A stretch of 64,000 bases of DNA from Phylloscopus collybita (GCA_027886175.1 JAJNNQ010000026.1:30770001-30834000), one strand, 5' to 3'. Shown: positions 35,656 through 48,403, numbered from the stretch's first letter. Numbers and translations: made by a program. The notes: a model not told the origin generated them from the sequence alone.

Positions 35656-36989
35656 ACTTTTTATTATGCTGTAATTTCCTTCTAATGAAATGGTCATTCC
35701 AAACATTTTCTTACTTTTTAAAAAATTTATTTATTTTATTTTAGTTCCACAAAAGTCCCAGTTAGCTTCTCATTTGCATGTTTTAGATGGACTATTCATT
35801 ATGAATTAAGAGTTTGTATTCTAAATAAGCACCATCCTGTTTGTCTTAAAAAATTGAGACCTCCTTCTTCATCTATTATTGAATAAAAGTCAGCAGCTAA
35901 TCCAGAATAGTGCTTATACTGGCTTTTTCCATACATATCAGTAAACAAATATTCTTTATTCCTGTTCAGAGTATGCAGCCTTAATGAAATACCAAAACAG
36001 CAAGATGTTTTGGTGCACTTTTTATCAATTACCTCATGGTTTTTTGATGTACAGAATATTACAGAGCTCTGCTGTGTTTTCTTCAGCTGTATTATCTTTC
36101 AAACATCTCTGAGTGAAAAAAGAGCAGAAACAATTCTTGAAATATTTTTATTTCTAAAGTTACTTATAATGTTCAGTGTTTTAAAGCAGTGATATTTTCT
36201 AGATCTTCATATACTTTTCAGAAACAATCATTGGAGATAAATATCAATTGGAGATAAATAACTTATTTACATTTGTATTTTAGCAATTATACTGCTATAC
36301 ATTTACTTTTTAAATCATCTGATTCAAAGAAACTAGTCTAAAAAGTGTAGTATCAGAGTTAACTTAGTGGAAAAAAATTAAAGTGATGTACTAAAGTTTT
36401 CAGTTAAAGTTAAGAAAAAAAAGAAACCCTATACCCAGAATACTGTTGATTTAATATCAAGAATTAAATTTTATGCTGTTGCATCAACTTAGAGTTTTAC
36501 ATTCTTCTGGTCACATGGTCAAAGTGAAATATCCAAACCTATAATTTAGTGAGATATATATAAAGTAAAAATAATTCTAAATGGTTTTTATTTGGAAGAT
36601 AGGATAATCTGCTTTTTTGTATCTCAATATCTTTAATAAAATATTTTTAAAAAGTTATGCTGTACATGCAAAAAGGTCTTCTGTGTCTCATTTTTTTCTC
36701 TGGTTGAAAATATTATTTTGAAACCATATAGTTATAAACAAGTGGAATGAGTTTCAGCAAGCACGGTATAACAAAGTTTTGTAAAACTTTAGTTATTATT
36801 TAGCAATACAACAACTATTTAGCATTAGTTGTTGTGTTTGCAAATGGTGAAAAATGTTGGGGAATTCCTGAAAAATAAGTAATTTGTGAGAATAATATTT
36901 AATGGCAATGTATTCTTTGAATAACTTCTATTCGAGACTGCATTGAGAGAATTAATTTCCTTCTTTATTAAACCAAATGGAGTTGTACA
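35656..36989. other. EYS: Intron stretch, AT-rich, nothing recognised
   Basis: Only a small direct repeat, TTGGAGATAAATA, occurs twice with a 20-base period near 36230-36262. No gene or transposon is supported. Confidence 0.6.
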
Positions 36990-37460
36990 TCACAGAATCA
37001 CAGAATATGCTGAGTTGAAAGGGACCCAGAAGGAACATTGAGTCCAACTCTGACATTGCAGAGCACTGTCCCAAAGAGTCCCAACCATGTGCCCAAGAGT
37101 CCAAATGCTTCCTGAACTCTGTCAGACTTAATGCTGTGACCACTTCCCTGGGGAGCCTGTTCCAGTGCCCAACCATCCTCTAGGTGAAGAACCTTTTCCT
37201 GATATCGAACCCAAACCCTCCCTGGCACAATTTTAGGCCATTCCCTCAGGTCCTGTCACTGGTCACAAAAGAGAAGATATCAGTGCCTCCCCCCCCCTAT
37301 TTCCCTCATGAGGAATTTGTAACTGTGATGAGGTCTCCCCTCTGTCTCCTCCAGGCTGAACAGACAAAGTGACCTCAGGCACTCCTTATACAGCTTCCCC
37401 TCAAGGTCCTTCAACATCCTTGTTGCCTTCCTTTGGATGCTCTCTAATAGTTTAATACGC
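36990..37460 (-). mobile_element. CR1 3' UTR fragment, minus orientation, relatively well preserved
   Basis: Starts ACATCACAGAATCACAGAAT (reversed 3' terminus) and runs through AGTCCAACTCTGACATTGCA, CCACTTCCCTGGGGAGCCTG, TTCCAGTGCCCAACCATCCT, AAGAACCTTTTCCTGATATC, a decayed CCCTGGCACAATTTTAGGCC block and GATGAGGTCTCCCCTCTGTC to TTGTTGCCTTCCTTTGGATG. It belongs to a different CR1 subfamily from the copies at 35237 and 46697, judging by the 37030-37110 sequence. Confidence 0.9.
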
Positions 37461-37518
37461 GTATGTGTTTTGATTTTCCAGCATTTTAACATTATTTCAC
37501 ATAGAATTGCTTTACTTC

Positions 37519-37586
37519 AGGACAAAAAAAAAGAAAAAAAACAAAAGAAAGAAAAAGAAAGAAAAAGAAAGAAAAAAAAAAAAAAG
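37519..37586 (+). repeat. A/G-rich (GAAAAA)n tract
   Basis: Low-complexity A with regularly spaced G, about 65 bases, directly downstream of the CR1 copy. Frames through it are Lys-rich or Phe-rich artefacts. Confidence 0.9.
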
Positions 37587-38221
37587 ACAACACTGGGTGA
37601 AAAAGGAAGAGTAGGGATCTTGTATGTAAGTCTTGACAAACTATGGTCATATATTTATCTGCCTGAGATGGCTGGTAGAAAATATCATGTGGTGCTGTAC
37701 AGACAGTTCTCATAGTGCTCTTGCAGTCTTTTTCTTTCAGCCTGCATGAAACACATTTCTCCACAGCGTTCCTCAATTCATAATTTAACTTATTAACAGA
37801 AGATGATCAAAATCAGATTTGAAAAAGATCTACAAATGCTAATAATGATTGTTTAGCCAGAGGTTATGTCCCTTTGTCCTGTTGTTGCTCTGTATCTTCA
37901 ATTCAGAGTCTGTTCAGAGACAGTCAATCCCTGTCTTGCCTATCCTATTTTTCTAATGTTTTCCCCTATTTAAATCTCTCTGATTCAATTCATCCCCCCA
38001 GGATCCACCACTGTCTCCTCATGTTCCTATCAGGTTTGCACTTCCAATCTGAGGTTTGTTTTTAGGTTTGTTTTTGGTTTTTTTTCCTCTTGGATTACAA
38101 TATCATTCAGAATCATCCCATTAGCTGCAATGGCTGCACAAATCCAACCCTTCATCCAGTTCCCACCAGGACCTGGGTAGAATTGCATGAGTAGAAGAAC
38201 AGGCTATATCTTTAGTGGTGC

Positions 38222-38292
38222 AGAGAAGAAGGGAGAAGACAGAGAGAGAGAGGAGAGCAGAGAGACGAGAGAGAAAAGAGAAATAAAAAAAG
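38222..38292 (+). repeat. GA-rich low-complexity tract
   Basis: About 70 bases of AGAGAG/GGAGA units ending in an A-rich stretch. A simple repeat. Confidence 0.88.
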
Positions 38293-40570
38293 GGTCTGTG
38301 ACCTAATAATGACACAATTGCAATCACAACAATAGGAAAAGAAAAATAATATATCACATTTATATCAAAATTTCAGTCACAAATAATCTTTTTGTGTGGC
38401 TTATTGATGAGTTGCTGATCCCATCAATATGCTGCTAATTGGGTACAGTGTTTGCAATACCATTAAAAGGTGTGAGCCTCCTGAAGTCCTATAAGCAAGC
38501 ACCTTCAATATCCAGAAATAGAACTTCATTAAAGTAATAAGAGGCAAACTCCAGGAAGGCTAGCAAAATGCAAATTGCAAAAGATTGCCCTTAATAAGAT
38601 CAAGCTCTCCCAGGGAGTGGAAATGAGACACAAAAAGTTATAGCTAAGATTAAATATTTTTACAGCCTTATAAGATTAGAATGAAAGCCCTTAAATTTCC
38701 TGCTATCAGAGAGAAAAGCCTTTTTTTTTTCTCTCGTATGAAATATGAGCTAACAGGTAAAGAGTGGTTAACCTCTACCATACCAAATACAGATAGAACC
38801 ATAAAATTCAAAGTCGTAATTTCTTAAAGTATTACTTCTCTAAACTCACAGTATAGTCAACTTATGGCAGAAATTATTTATATTTTATTGCTTCATCCTA
38901 AATAACACTAAAATTAATTTTAACTACATATTAGGAAGATAGAGAATGAGGGGAAGACAACTCTTAACATTTGAATGTGAAGTATTAAGTTAGGATTCCA
39001 TTGTAATAATTCTATTGCCTTTTCTCTTATCTGTACAAATGTTTCGTAATGGAAATTCCTTTCTTAACAGTCCTGTAGTATGCTGAAAAATAACCTGTAT
39101 TTTTCAGGAAAAGGAGAAATACATTGCTAAAATCTGGAGGCAGTGGTCTTAAAATCATGTTCTGATTCTCAAGACAAAGTATGACAAAGACATTCTAAAG
39201 CAGAGAGGAAAAACACTGGAATAATTTTATAAAAATGAGGAGGGCTGGTAATGCTCTTAGCCCTCAGTTTATCTGATCTGTCTCCATTTTTACAGTTCCC
39301 TTTTCTCTCTCTCTCTTCCATCTAGGAAAATGCATCTATAAAATGGTTGCAACCCTTGGCAAATTAAAATCTATCTCTTTTATTTCTTGTCCCATAACCT
39401 CTTTATTAATTTTTTAAGTGATATAGAGTTTTAAGAAAAAACCTCAAGAGTAGACTCTCATTGATTTTTCAATTCAATAATTTGGATTTCAAAGGAGTGC
39501 TTGTACTTGACTTTTGGTGACTTATTTCTAAATTGTTTTACAACAAGTGAATTAGACTGCCGGACACAGTTTGTGCCTTTCCCAGAAAGCATTGATTCTT
39601 ACAACAAGTATTCTGAGAACATAAGTATTACAGAAAATCTCTTGCAATCAGAAGCTGCTAGAAATTTTCATTTGTGGATGCAGCTATCATTAGGTGACCC
39701 TGACAAACAGACTGATCCAAGTTTTTACTGTGTGAACCAACTTCAGTTATGCATTAGCAAGCAATTGCATACTCTTAGTTTTGGTAATAGAAAGCTGTGA
39801 GTGAAGAAAAGGTGAAAAGAGAGCTGAGATTTAGTTTCTAATACAGAGAACACGTATCAAACACAAATGTATGAAACACTGCAGTTTTTTCTTTGGTCTT
39901 GGAGTAAATTCTAGAAAATTGAGCTGTGTTTAGTGCATCAGAATTGGGGACACTGGAATTTCTGTTTTGGGAAGCCAAACCTGTCTGGTTCCAGGCACCC
40001 ACTGTCCTTCCAGGAGCTGTGTCACTGGGCTCAGAATGACAAAACTCTTGACAGAAAAAATGCTGAACCTTCTCACAAAGACATGCACAACTGTTTAGAT
40101 GTATGAGGTAAATACATTGGGAAGTTTCCACTGTATTTTAAACTTCTGGGTATATTCTATTTCCTTCTAATTAAAAAAGAAATCTAAACTTCTAATTAAA
40201 AAAGTAAAGAATGATGGCATATCTCTGAAGACAAGCACAGCCAAACCACAAGAGTTGCAAATTTAAATGAGTGTGGATCCATGTTCTCATTCTTCTAAAT
40301 GACTTTCCTATAATATGCTTTATTATAATTAGATTTTGTATAAATTATGGAATGAGTAAAGGTTCAAAAGAGGAGACTTGACATCAAATAATATTTTGAA
40401 TGTCTGGGTGCTTCTAAGGAATTTAGTTTGAAGTATTTTTGGAACAGCCTGTTTCTTTAACTTTCCCCTGTGTTTGAGCCAGAGGTTGGCAAAAAAGACA
40501 CTTTTGTGGTGATTGAAGTGTACTGATGTGATAATGGTTGTCTGCTTAAGATCTTGTTGCAGATTAGATT
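38293..40570. other. EYS: Intron stretch with no recognised element
   Basis: AT-rich sequence. A 16-base direct repeat (CTTCTAATTAAAAAAG) occurs twice near 40162-40205. Open frames at 39501-39800 and 39838-40131 are about 100 codons but have no recognisable domain and no splice-site support. Confidence 0.55.
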
Positions 40571-41473
40571 TGTTTCTTTTTTTTTTTTTCACTTATAGAA
40601 TTTTTCCCCATAAATTGTTAGGAAACTAACTACTGGGTATTTAATACGTACTTAAGCAGAACAAAGAGGCCAAAGGGGAGGAGTCGTAGCATCTGGATGC
40701 TTTTATTTTTTAGGTCTCCCTGGTAGCTGCTCACTGTTTCTCTCAGTTTTTTTGGAGAGAGGACAGCCAGGCTGCTGCTTGGGGAAAAGACCTCACTCCT
40801 GCTATAGAAGTCCAGCTTGGTCCTGTTTCTTCTGGTGTGAGGTGAGCCTCTGCTCCTGGGAGCAGCCACTGAACCAGGACTTTGTTATCTCCTGCCTCAC
40901 TAAAGAGGGGCCTGTCACCGTGCTGGGAGCGGGGTCGCTGTTGTCCCACCCCCCTGCTGCTTCTTGGGTACTGCTCTGAGTCTTTTTTCGCTGCTTTGGA
41001 GCCTACACCCCCTGCCTGCCGACACCTCCCATGTTGTCAGCCACAGCTCTGGAGTTTCTGGTACATCTCTTCCATCTCTTCCGGTCTGGGACAAAGCCGC
41101 CATTACTGTGCGCTCCTTGAGCCCGCACCACAGCGCCCCCTGCAGCCGCGGGGGGATCATGGCACCTGCCCTGCCCAGGGAGCCACCAGCGCCCCTGCCG
41201 GCTGTGCCCGGAACTGCACCCACGGGGAAAGTGGCGGTCAGGGAAGCTGTTCCTGGGTTCTGGGCTCTGTTTATTACTAATGCTCTGGTTGTTGTTCTTT
41301 GTTTGCCTTGTTTACATACTAGTGAAGAACTGTTATTCCTATCCCCATATCTTTGCCTGAGAGCCCACCTAATTTTCAAAATCATAATAATTCAGAGGGA
41401 GGGGGTTTGAATTCTTCATTCCAAGGGAGGCCCTGCTCCTGCCTAGAAGACACCTGTCTTTCAAACTAAGACA
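40571..41473 (+). mobile_element. GC-richer avian LTR, plus orientation; 3' end secure, 5' end tentative
   Basis: The 3' part matches, from memory, a passerine LTR terminus: TTTGCCTTGTTTACATACTA, AAGAACTGTTATTCCTATCC, ATCTTTGCCTGAGAGCC, TCATAATAATTCAGAGGGAG and finally ACACCTGTCTTTCAAAC-TAAGACA ending at 41473. The body (40740-41270) is much more GC-rich than the surrounding intron, with a CpG-containing segment at 41070-41240. A possible TG start at 40571 is flanked by GATT (40567-40570), which is repeated right after the 3' end (41474-41477). That four-base match is weak, and the true start could be near 40650. Two long overlapping open frames on opposite strands are GC artefacts. Confidence 0.6.
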
Positions 41474-44400
41474 GATTTAAATTTGAATGAGTTGATATGT
41501 TAAGGCAGGAGATAGCTTTGTTTTATGGAAACCAGTAGTTGTTCTTCTGTATTTTCTTATTTTATTTAAAAAGTTACCAGCTGCAACACCTAGTTTGTAA
41601 TTCAAAAGCATGATGTTATTTCTGTCTGTCAGTACCTAGACTATTCCTTTGGCATATCACAGTTAATTCCCACAGCTCTCCTGTTACCTGAGATGCAGGA
41701 GCAAACTGAAAATTTTGGACAAGCTTTTAGGGGGGGTTCAGGTTCCTGTCAGTAGTTTGGTTTAACAGGAATGTGTTCATGACCTTTCACTAGTCATTGA
41801 ACAATTGAGCTAAACGTAAAACCAGATACACCAATCAAAGGCTGATACTCAAATGTCTGTCTCTAGCTGGATTAGTTATTTGGTTTATTTTGCACAAACA
41901 AGTTGAGGCTGTTGTTTTTCATTAGTTTTCCTGTACTGTTCAGCACTTGTCATGTTGAAGATGATTTGATTGGCACATTTCCTAGTAAGCTCTCAAGGAG
42001 AGAAACAAAAGAAAGGTATAAATAGAATAAATGGCAGAGGTCAGGAAATAGAGACAAAAGAAGACTTATCACCAATTATTAATTATGTAAGAGGTCTCAA
42101 ACTGACTTTGGTTTGTTGTCATAAAATTATTGGATACTGGATTGGGCCAGTATCAATTTTTTTTTTTTTCCCTTTAAAGCCTTCATCTTTCCTAAGAAAA
42201 ATCTTTCCTTATTCACATCAACAACTTTTAAAACACTTTGACTGTAACATTTGTTTATATTAATGATTGTTCTTAAATACCTCTTATCGTCTTCTAATGT
42301 TCACATTTCTTGTTGCATCTCATAAAAAAACATTTTGAATCTACTGAAAAGTATAAATTCACAGAGGTTTGGATTTGTTATCAAGTATTTTTCCTTTTTT
42401 CTGCAAACAGAATATATACATGTTTAACATTGTCTATGCTCAAATGGAATATCTTTGTCAATACTAGTAAAAGCCGTGTTGCATGTTTGCATGCCTCAGC
42501 ATGTACCAGATGAATCTCCACACAGAAAACTAACCTCAACAAGATTTCCATTGGACTGTGAGAACTGTCATATCTGAGCAGTGATGGAAATATTTGATTA
42601 AGTTGGAAAGGCATAGGCCAGAATTTATTTGCATGTTAAATGTAACATGAAATCTAAAATAATTTTAAGAGAAGCCTGTTACTAGTATTAGCTGTGAATC
42701 AATTTTAAGACAACTAAACTTTCACCAAATATACTTTTATAAAAAGTGTCATTTTAAAATTATCAATATCAAATGCACCAATAATTATATTTTTTTAGCA
42801 AAGCACCATTCTATGAAATGGCTGTGTATAGAGACCTGCAGTGCCAATAACAAGTATTCCCATTTAGGATAATTTGCTTCGTGGTTACAAATTATAGTAC
42901 AGTTCATTTACAGTTATAAATACACAGCATGTCTAGATACAAGCCATATCTTAAGCCACAACCTGCATTGAATGAAAATGTAAGCTTCTCTTTACTACTG
43001 GTGTGCTATTCAAATATGATGAAAATCTTACTTTTTTGCATATATTTATTAAATGCTTTCAATAGACACAATTATCACAATGTAAAGTAAAAAACCCACT
43101 ACAACTTAGTATGCTTTACTTGTACCAGCTGTTTTAAATATACATTCTTGTTAATTTAACTTATTCATTATTTAAAATGTTAGAGAGATAAACAAATTAA
43201 AATGTTCTTTGTTTCTCCAGTAAGCCTTGCTTAAAATTTGAATTAAAGACAATCTTGTTTATCCTTTCAGATGACATATAACTTATAATAACTTAGGGTG
43301 CAAAAGAATGTAAGTGGTTTGGAAGAACAAATAAATATACTGGTCAGCATTTTAAAGATGTAACTCTATAGGAAAAGAAATATAAATAAAAACAGAGCAT
43401 TTAGAAGTCTTTAAAAATACCTAGCATTTCCTAATGATACTTCAACTTCTGTAGATAGCTAGTACTTAATGTTATTTACCCTAGCATTTCACATTTTTAA
43501 GTGCTTAACACAAAACACTACATAGGCTTTGTAACTTACATAGCAAGAGTAAAATAGGAAAAAGCCTTATTTTTTAATAAAGTAATACATAAGAATACAT
43601 CAGTTAGTGAGTCTAATAATAAGATTCAGTAAATAATTTTGGTGATTTTTAAATAATAGTCTTATCAGAACCAATCACTTGTAGTACTATTTAGAAATTA
43701 GATTTTTAATTGTAACTTTTTATCACTTCTGAATACGTTTCACACTTTCTTCACTTTATTCTTTTATGTCACTTCTTATAATTGCTCTTCCAATTAACAT
43801 CAGTACTAATAATCATATAGCAAGCCTCATGACACTTGGCCCCAAAGGTGTTTCTTTGCTGTGAGTTAAGCAATCTGATTATTACAGAGTTATTAACCAA
43901 TATTAGAGCAAGCCATGTATGTCTTCTAGAGTAGCAACAACAGAGCTTTCTTTGTGTCAGAAGTCAAATTTCCTTAATTTGTGGAGCAGCACGGTTAATA
44001 CATTCACTCTTCCGAAAACCTGTGAAGAACAGGTAAATAATTCATTATCAGAAGGCAGAAAAGTAGTGTATTTGCTGGGACTTCATTCTGCATAGGTCTT
44101 GTTTTCACTTAGACTTCCATAGTAAAAATGAAAGTAAATGTTAAACCAAATGAACAGATATCCTGGTTTTGTTTTTCAACTTTATTTTGTTTTGTTTTTA
44201 AACAAGCTTGCTTTTTTTAGGATATAAATGCAAACAGACACACAATGAAAACAATGCCATAATGACAAATGGGAATCTAATTTTTTCAGTTAATATGTAT
44301 GATTATGCAAATAGCTAAATCAATAATAACTTAAAAGTAAAGCCCTAAAGTAGCAACTCAGAAAAGACCCTTACATTAACAAAAAAGGCTGCATAAATAA

Positions 44401-45595
44401 TGTTAGGATCTCAATATGGTTTAGAGCAATTGCAAATATGATTTCACAGATGCTTACATTTTTATGTTCACATTTATTTCACAAGGTTAAATGAACTGCT
44501 GTTAGCACTGACAAAATGAGGTTGCATGAAGGTTTTCTGTGGGAAAAAAAAGCCCTGATTCCTACAGACAAGAGTTTTGTTATGAGTTTTCTATAGAGGC
44601 TGGAGTACATCTCCTATTATGTGGCAATGATAAGTAGTCTTACAATAGGTTCATCTTGTTTGGCCTTAATGGAAAAAGGTTTGCACCCCAAGAAATGGTC
44701 CAGCAGAAGAACTTAGAACACACAGAAAAAAGGGAAGCTTCTATGTTATCTTTTGTGTGTTTCCAGGGGAGGTATTTTTTGTTCTTTCTGTGAACTTTAA
44801 AATCTCCCCAAAAATGCTTCAACTCCATGGGTATCTTTAAAAATTAAATTGATTCCATTTTTTTCTCTAGACATGGAAAACACAGAGTATATATCTACAT
44901 GATAAAAATTCTGGAGTATATCTATATGATAAAAAGGATCTGGAGTATATATCTATACGATAAAAATTCTGTTAAATCTATACATACACAGGACAGGCTC
45001 GAAGATGTTCCCTTGTTCATAATTCAAATATTTGTTGTGTGTGTTGAACATTTTTCATTGCAGTTTCTGTTTACCAGCGGTTCAGCTGCCATTTCCTAGT
45101 GCAGTACCATTGACTAGCGCTTAAGGAAATGATTAATTCTTCATTTACAGTGTTGGAGAAAGGAAAATATGCAAATGCTCTTAAATGGCACAACACACAG
45201 TTAATTGGACAAAGACATGCTCATGTGCATATGTGTTTCTGGGTACATGTGCAAGGGATCAGAAATTTTTTCCCTAGTTGGTAAAATCCATTCTTAAGCA
45301 TGTTGTACAAGGGAGAGCTATGTACAAGGAATAAATAACTATAGTGTTATTCATGCATTTTTATTGTGTTATTTAGAGGACAAAAAGACAATTTGCAGGA
45401 ATTCAAAGTTGCCATTTATTTTAACCTGTCTCCAGTGGATAGTAATACATAGTTGCAGTAAATAAAGGGGAACTACATGTGAATAGGTATCAAATTCTAC
45501 TCCTTTAGTCTCTTGCTTGATCCATTGCATGCTTTCTACTAGGCAGTTTGTTGTCATTTTATGTTGTTGGTGTATGCTATGCCCTGACTGATAAT
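41474..45595. other. EYS: Long AT-rich intron stretch free of recognised transposons
   Basis: About 4 kb, strongly AT-rich at 42600-44640. The only structure noted is a three-copy repeat at 44885-44970. No genes supported. Confidence 0.55.
44885..44970 (+). repeat. Three imperfect tandem copies of a 28-30-bp unit
   Basis: The unit GAGTATATATCTACATGATA-AAAATTCTG appears at about 44885-44912, 44914-44942 and 44943-44971 with small substitutions and a GAT insertion in the middle copy. Confidence 0.88.
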
Positions 45596-45900
45596 GCCAG
45601 CTCTCTCAGCCTTTCCTCATCCAAGAAATGTGTCAATCTCTTAATAATGTTACTGGCTGGACTCTTTCCAATAGCTCAAATATCTCTCTTGGGAGAGCCC
45701 ACAACTGACACAGCATTTAAGGTGTCACCTCCCCAGGGCTGAGTAGAGGGGAAGGATCATCTCCCTCAATGTGCTGGCAGCATTCCTCCTAATGCAGCCC
45801 AGCATGCTCTTGTTCTTCTTGGCCACAAAGGCATATTGCTGACTCTTGTCCAGCCTGGTGTCCACTAGGCTTCCCAGGTAATTCTCTGTAAATTCTCTGT
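45596..45900 (-). mobile_element. CR1 fragment, minus orientation (3' UTR/ORF2 end)
   Basis: Contains reversed CR1 phrases in order: AGCTCTCTCAGCCTTTCCTC, CTTAATAATGTTACTGGCTG, GACTCTTTCCAATAGCTC, CAGCCCAGCATGCTCTTGTT, TTCTTGGCCACAAAGGCATA and CTTGTCCAGCCTGGTGTCCA. It ends in a 12-bp tandem repeat (AATTCTCTGTAA) at about 45881-45903. The 3' terminus is missing. Confidence 0.82.
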
Positions 45901-46399
45901 ATCTAAATCCTTTTTATCTGCTTACATGTAGTTTATTGCAACATTGCACGTTCAATTACTGTAAAACTACACAGAGATGAAATAACGTGTAAGAATTTTT
46001 AGGTTTTTCTGCACATATGCATGATATATATAAATGTGAGCAATGTTTAGTGCTTGATGTGACAATCCTCATGTAATGAAAAATCCGCAAAGAACAGAAT
46101 TTCAGCATTTGATTGACAGATAATTTTAGTGAGTCTAGAAAAATACTGCTGCTTTCTAAACAAAAATGTTTGCAAGCCTCCTTTCACTTCTCATTTTGCA
46201 ATCCATTTCTTGAAAGAAATTTTTGGAAACAAGTTGTTATCTCACATTCCTAGAATAAATGAAAAACCTTACCTGACAACAGAACAGTTTTTAAGAGGTA
46301 TCTGATTGTTACTTGTGGATATGGATTAATAGTGCCTATTTTTTCCCATTTGACACTGATGAATATGCAGAGAACTGAGATATTTGGGTATGGCTATAC

Positions 46400-46523
46400 T
46401 CACAGAATATTCTTGAAAGGGACATACAAGGATCGTCAAGTACAACTCCAAAGCGAATAGCCCACATGGGAATTGAACCTTGATGTTATTAGCACCATGC
46501 TGTAAACAACTGAGCTAATCTTG
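46400..46523 (-). mobile_element. tRNA-Ile-derived SINE with CR1-like tail (TguSINE1-like), minus orientation
   Basis: On the minus strand the element starts with a tRNA-like head. An A-box-like TAGCTCAGTTGTTTACAGC lies at 46499-46517, an anticodon-arm segment GGTGCTAATAAC with the CTAATAA loop of tRNA-Ile(AAU) follows, and a B-box-like GGTTCAATTCC lies at 46469-46479, one base from consensus. It is followed by a 3' part (TCGCTTTGGAGTTGTACTTG, ATCCTTGTATGTCCCTTTCA, GAATATTCTGTGAG) resembling a CR1 3' end. This head-tail combination is what I recall for the zebra finch SINE TguSINE1, mobilised by CR1. It is not a functional tRNA gene: the acceptor stem does not pair and there are arm mutations. 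Confidence 0.82.
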
Positions 46524-46696
46524 GGGTCAATGTATAATAGGAAACACCAACATGTGGACTAGTAATGTAATTGGTATCACACGTATTTTCTTCTTTCTTT
46601 CTTTTGCACAATTCACAGCAAACTATTTTCTTTCCAGGTTCATCTCTCTGTATTACATTTTAAAAGAACAAAATATTTTTACAAAATCTTTGTCTC

Positions 46697-47585
46697 ATAT
46701 CATAAAGTTATTAATATTGGAAAAAAAATTAAGATCATCAAGTCCAACTGTCAGTGTAGCACCACTGTGTTCACCACCAAACCATGTCCCCAAGTGCCAG
46801 ATCCATATGTTTTTTAACACTTACAAGGATGGTAACTCAACCACTTCCCAAATCACCCTGTTCCAAAGCTTGACTATTCTTTCAGTTAATAAATTTTTCT
46901 TGATAGCCACCATAAACCTCCCCTGGTGCAAATTCAGGCCATTTCTTCTTGTTTTGTTACATCTTACCTGGGAGAAGAGACTGACCCCCATCTTGCTACA
47001 ACCTCCTTTCAGGTAGTAGTAGAGACGCATAAGGTCTCCCCTGAGCCTCCTTTCCTGCAGACCAAACAACCCCTGCTCCTTCATCCATTCCCTTTAGGAT
47101 TCATTTTCCACACCCTTCAACAGCTCTGTTGCCCTTCTCTGGATTCAATCTAGCACCTCAATATCCTTCGTGTAGTGAAAGGCCCAGAACTGGACACTCA
47201 AAGTGTGGCCTCACCAATGCCAAGTACAGGGGGACAATCACTGCCCTGGTCCTGCTGGCCACGCTACTGCTGATCCAGGCCAGGATGTCACTGGCCTTCA
47301 CCACCTGGGCACACCCTGGCTCACGTTCAGCTGGCTGTCAACCAGCACCCCCAGGGCTTTTCTGCTGGGCAGCTTTCCAGCCGCTCTTACCCCAGCCTGT
47401 GGCAATGCCTGGGGTTGTTGAGCCTAAGAACGGGAACCAACATTTGGCCTTGCTGAACCTCACACAACTGGTCTTGGCCCATTGATCCAACCTGTCCAGA
47501 TCACTCTGAAGAGACTTCCTATCCTTCAGCAGACCAACATTCCCACTCAATTTGGTTTCATATTCCCCTGTTTCATGCCCTATCT
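46697..47585 (-). mobile_element. CR1 LINE 3' part (about 890 bp), minus orientation
   Basis: Runs from the reversed 3' end (ATATCATAAAGTTATTAATA, AAGATCATCAAGTCCAACTG) through AACCATGTCCCCAAGTGCCA, CCCTGGTGCAAATTCAGGCC, CATAAGGTCTCCCCTGAGCC, GCCCAGAACTGGACACTCAA and GTGTGGCCTCACCAATGCCA to TGGCCACGCTACTGCTGATC, TTCACCACCTGGGCACACCC, GGGCAGCTTTCCAGCCGCTC and CTGATCC-like sequence near 47480, covering the 3' UTR and the end of ORF2. It is the second longest CR1 copy in the window. The SINE at 46400 lies 175 bp away in the same orientation. Confidence 0.92.
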
Positions 47586-48403
47586 TAACTCAGAAAGATA
47601 CCCTTCAATTTTATTTCCTGACTTTTAAAGTTTATCTCAGTGGATTTAGAACATCCATGTCAGAGAAATCATGGGTGTGTCCCAAGCAAACATAGCAATG
47701 ATCATGAATGTGAACACAAAACAAGCAGAATGAAGTTGGAAAAATAAAAATCAAAAATACACTATGTACAAGTTGGTTTGGTGCAAAAGTTGATTTGACC
47801 AGATATAATGCAATATACATGTAAATAATTTCATTTGAAGTACTGGTGTCAGTGGAGCTGTTCTGTACTCCAGGACAATCATACTGAGTGTGATGTTAAA
47901 TTGGTAATTTCCTTTCTTTTTTATTATCTTTGCTCCAGTAAAATATTTCAAGCTTTTAATTTGTCAGAAGAGTATAAGAGTATCATTACAGAAGGTCTGG
48001 GTCAACTGCTCAATCTGGACTCCCTTAAGAGATCTGACTCTTAATTTATTGTATTTTTAAAGTGTATTAGAAAATTAAATATTTTCCCTTTGCTGTTTAT
48101 ATGAATATCATAGCCCATATATCTTTGAAGCATTAATGTCTCTCTTTCCAAATATCAATAACAAAAACACTAAAATGCAACGAAGTTATTTGCAGTCTCT
48201 AAACACTTGTAGATGTCACAATGCTGGTACATTACACATTTCATCAATATGCTGTGGCAATTTATTTATGCACTCAGGTTTTAAAAACTCTTAAAGTTGT
48301 TTTGCTGTCTGTTAATGTCTTCCAACGATTAGTAATAATACTTTTGTAATTATATTAAAATGCTAAGAGTAAGAGGTTGTTTATTTTACTTAATGTGTTA
48401 CAG
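47586..48403 (+). other. EYS: Intron end before exon f; nothing recognised
   Basis: AT-rich sequence leading to the acceptor GTGTTACAG at 48403. No repeat identified. Confidence 0.7.

Larger units (their letters stand above)
20726..48403 (+). other. EYS: EYS intron between exons e and f (27.7 kb)
   Basis: The largest complete intron in the window. It collects five CR1 fragments with a sixth short one, two LTRs, one tRNA-derived SINE and most of the simple repeats. No cysteine-patterned exon is seen inside it, and the phase 0 join across it is consistent without another exon. Confidence 0.82.

Noticed and set aside
40915..41410. Overlapping 148- and 156-codon open frames on opposite strands
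   Set aside because: They lie in the GC-rich body of an LTR, have no domain or splice support, and mirror each other as expected when stops are rare in GC-rich DNA.
46469..46517. Functional tRNA-Ile gene
   Set aside because: A and B boxes and the anticodon loop are recognisable, but the arms are mutated, no paired acceptor stem is visible, and a CR1-like tail follows, so it is a SINE.
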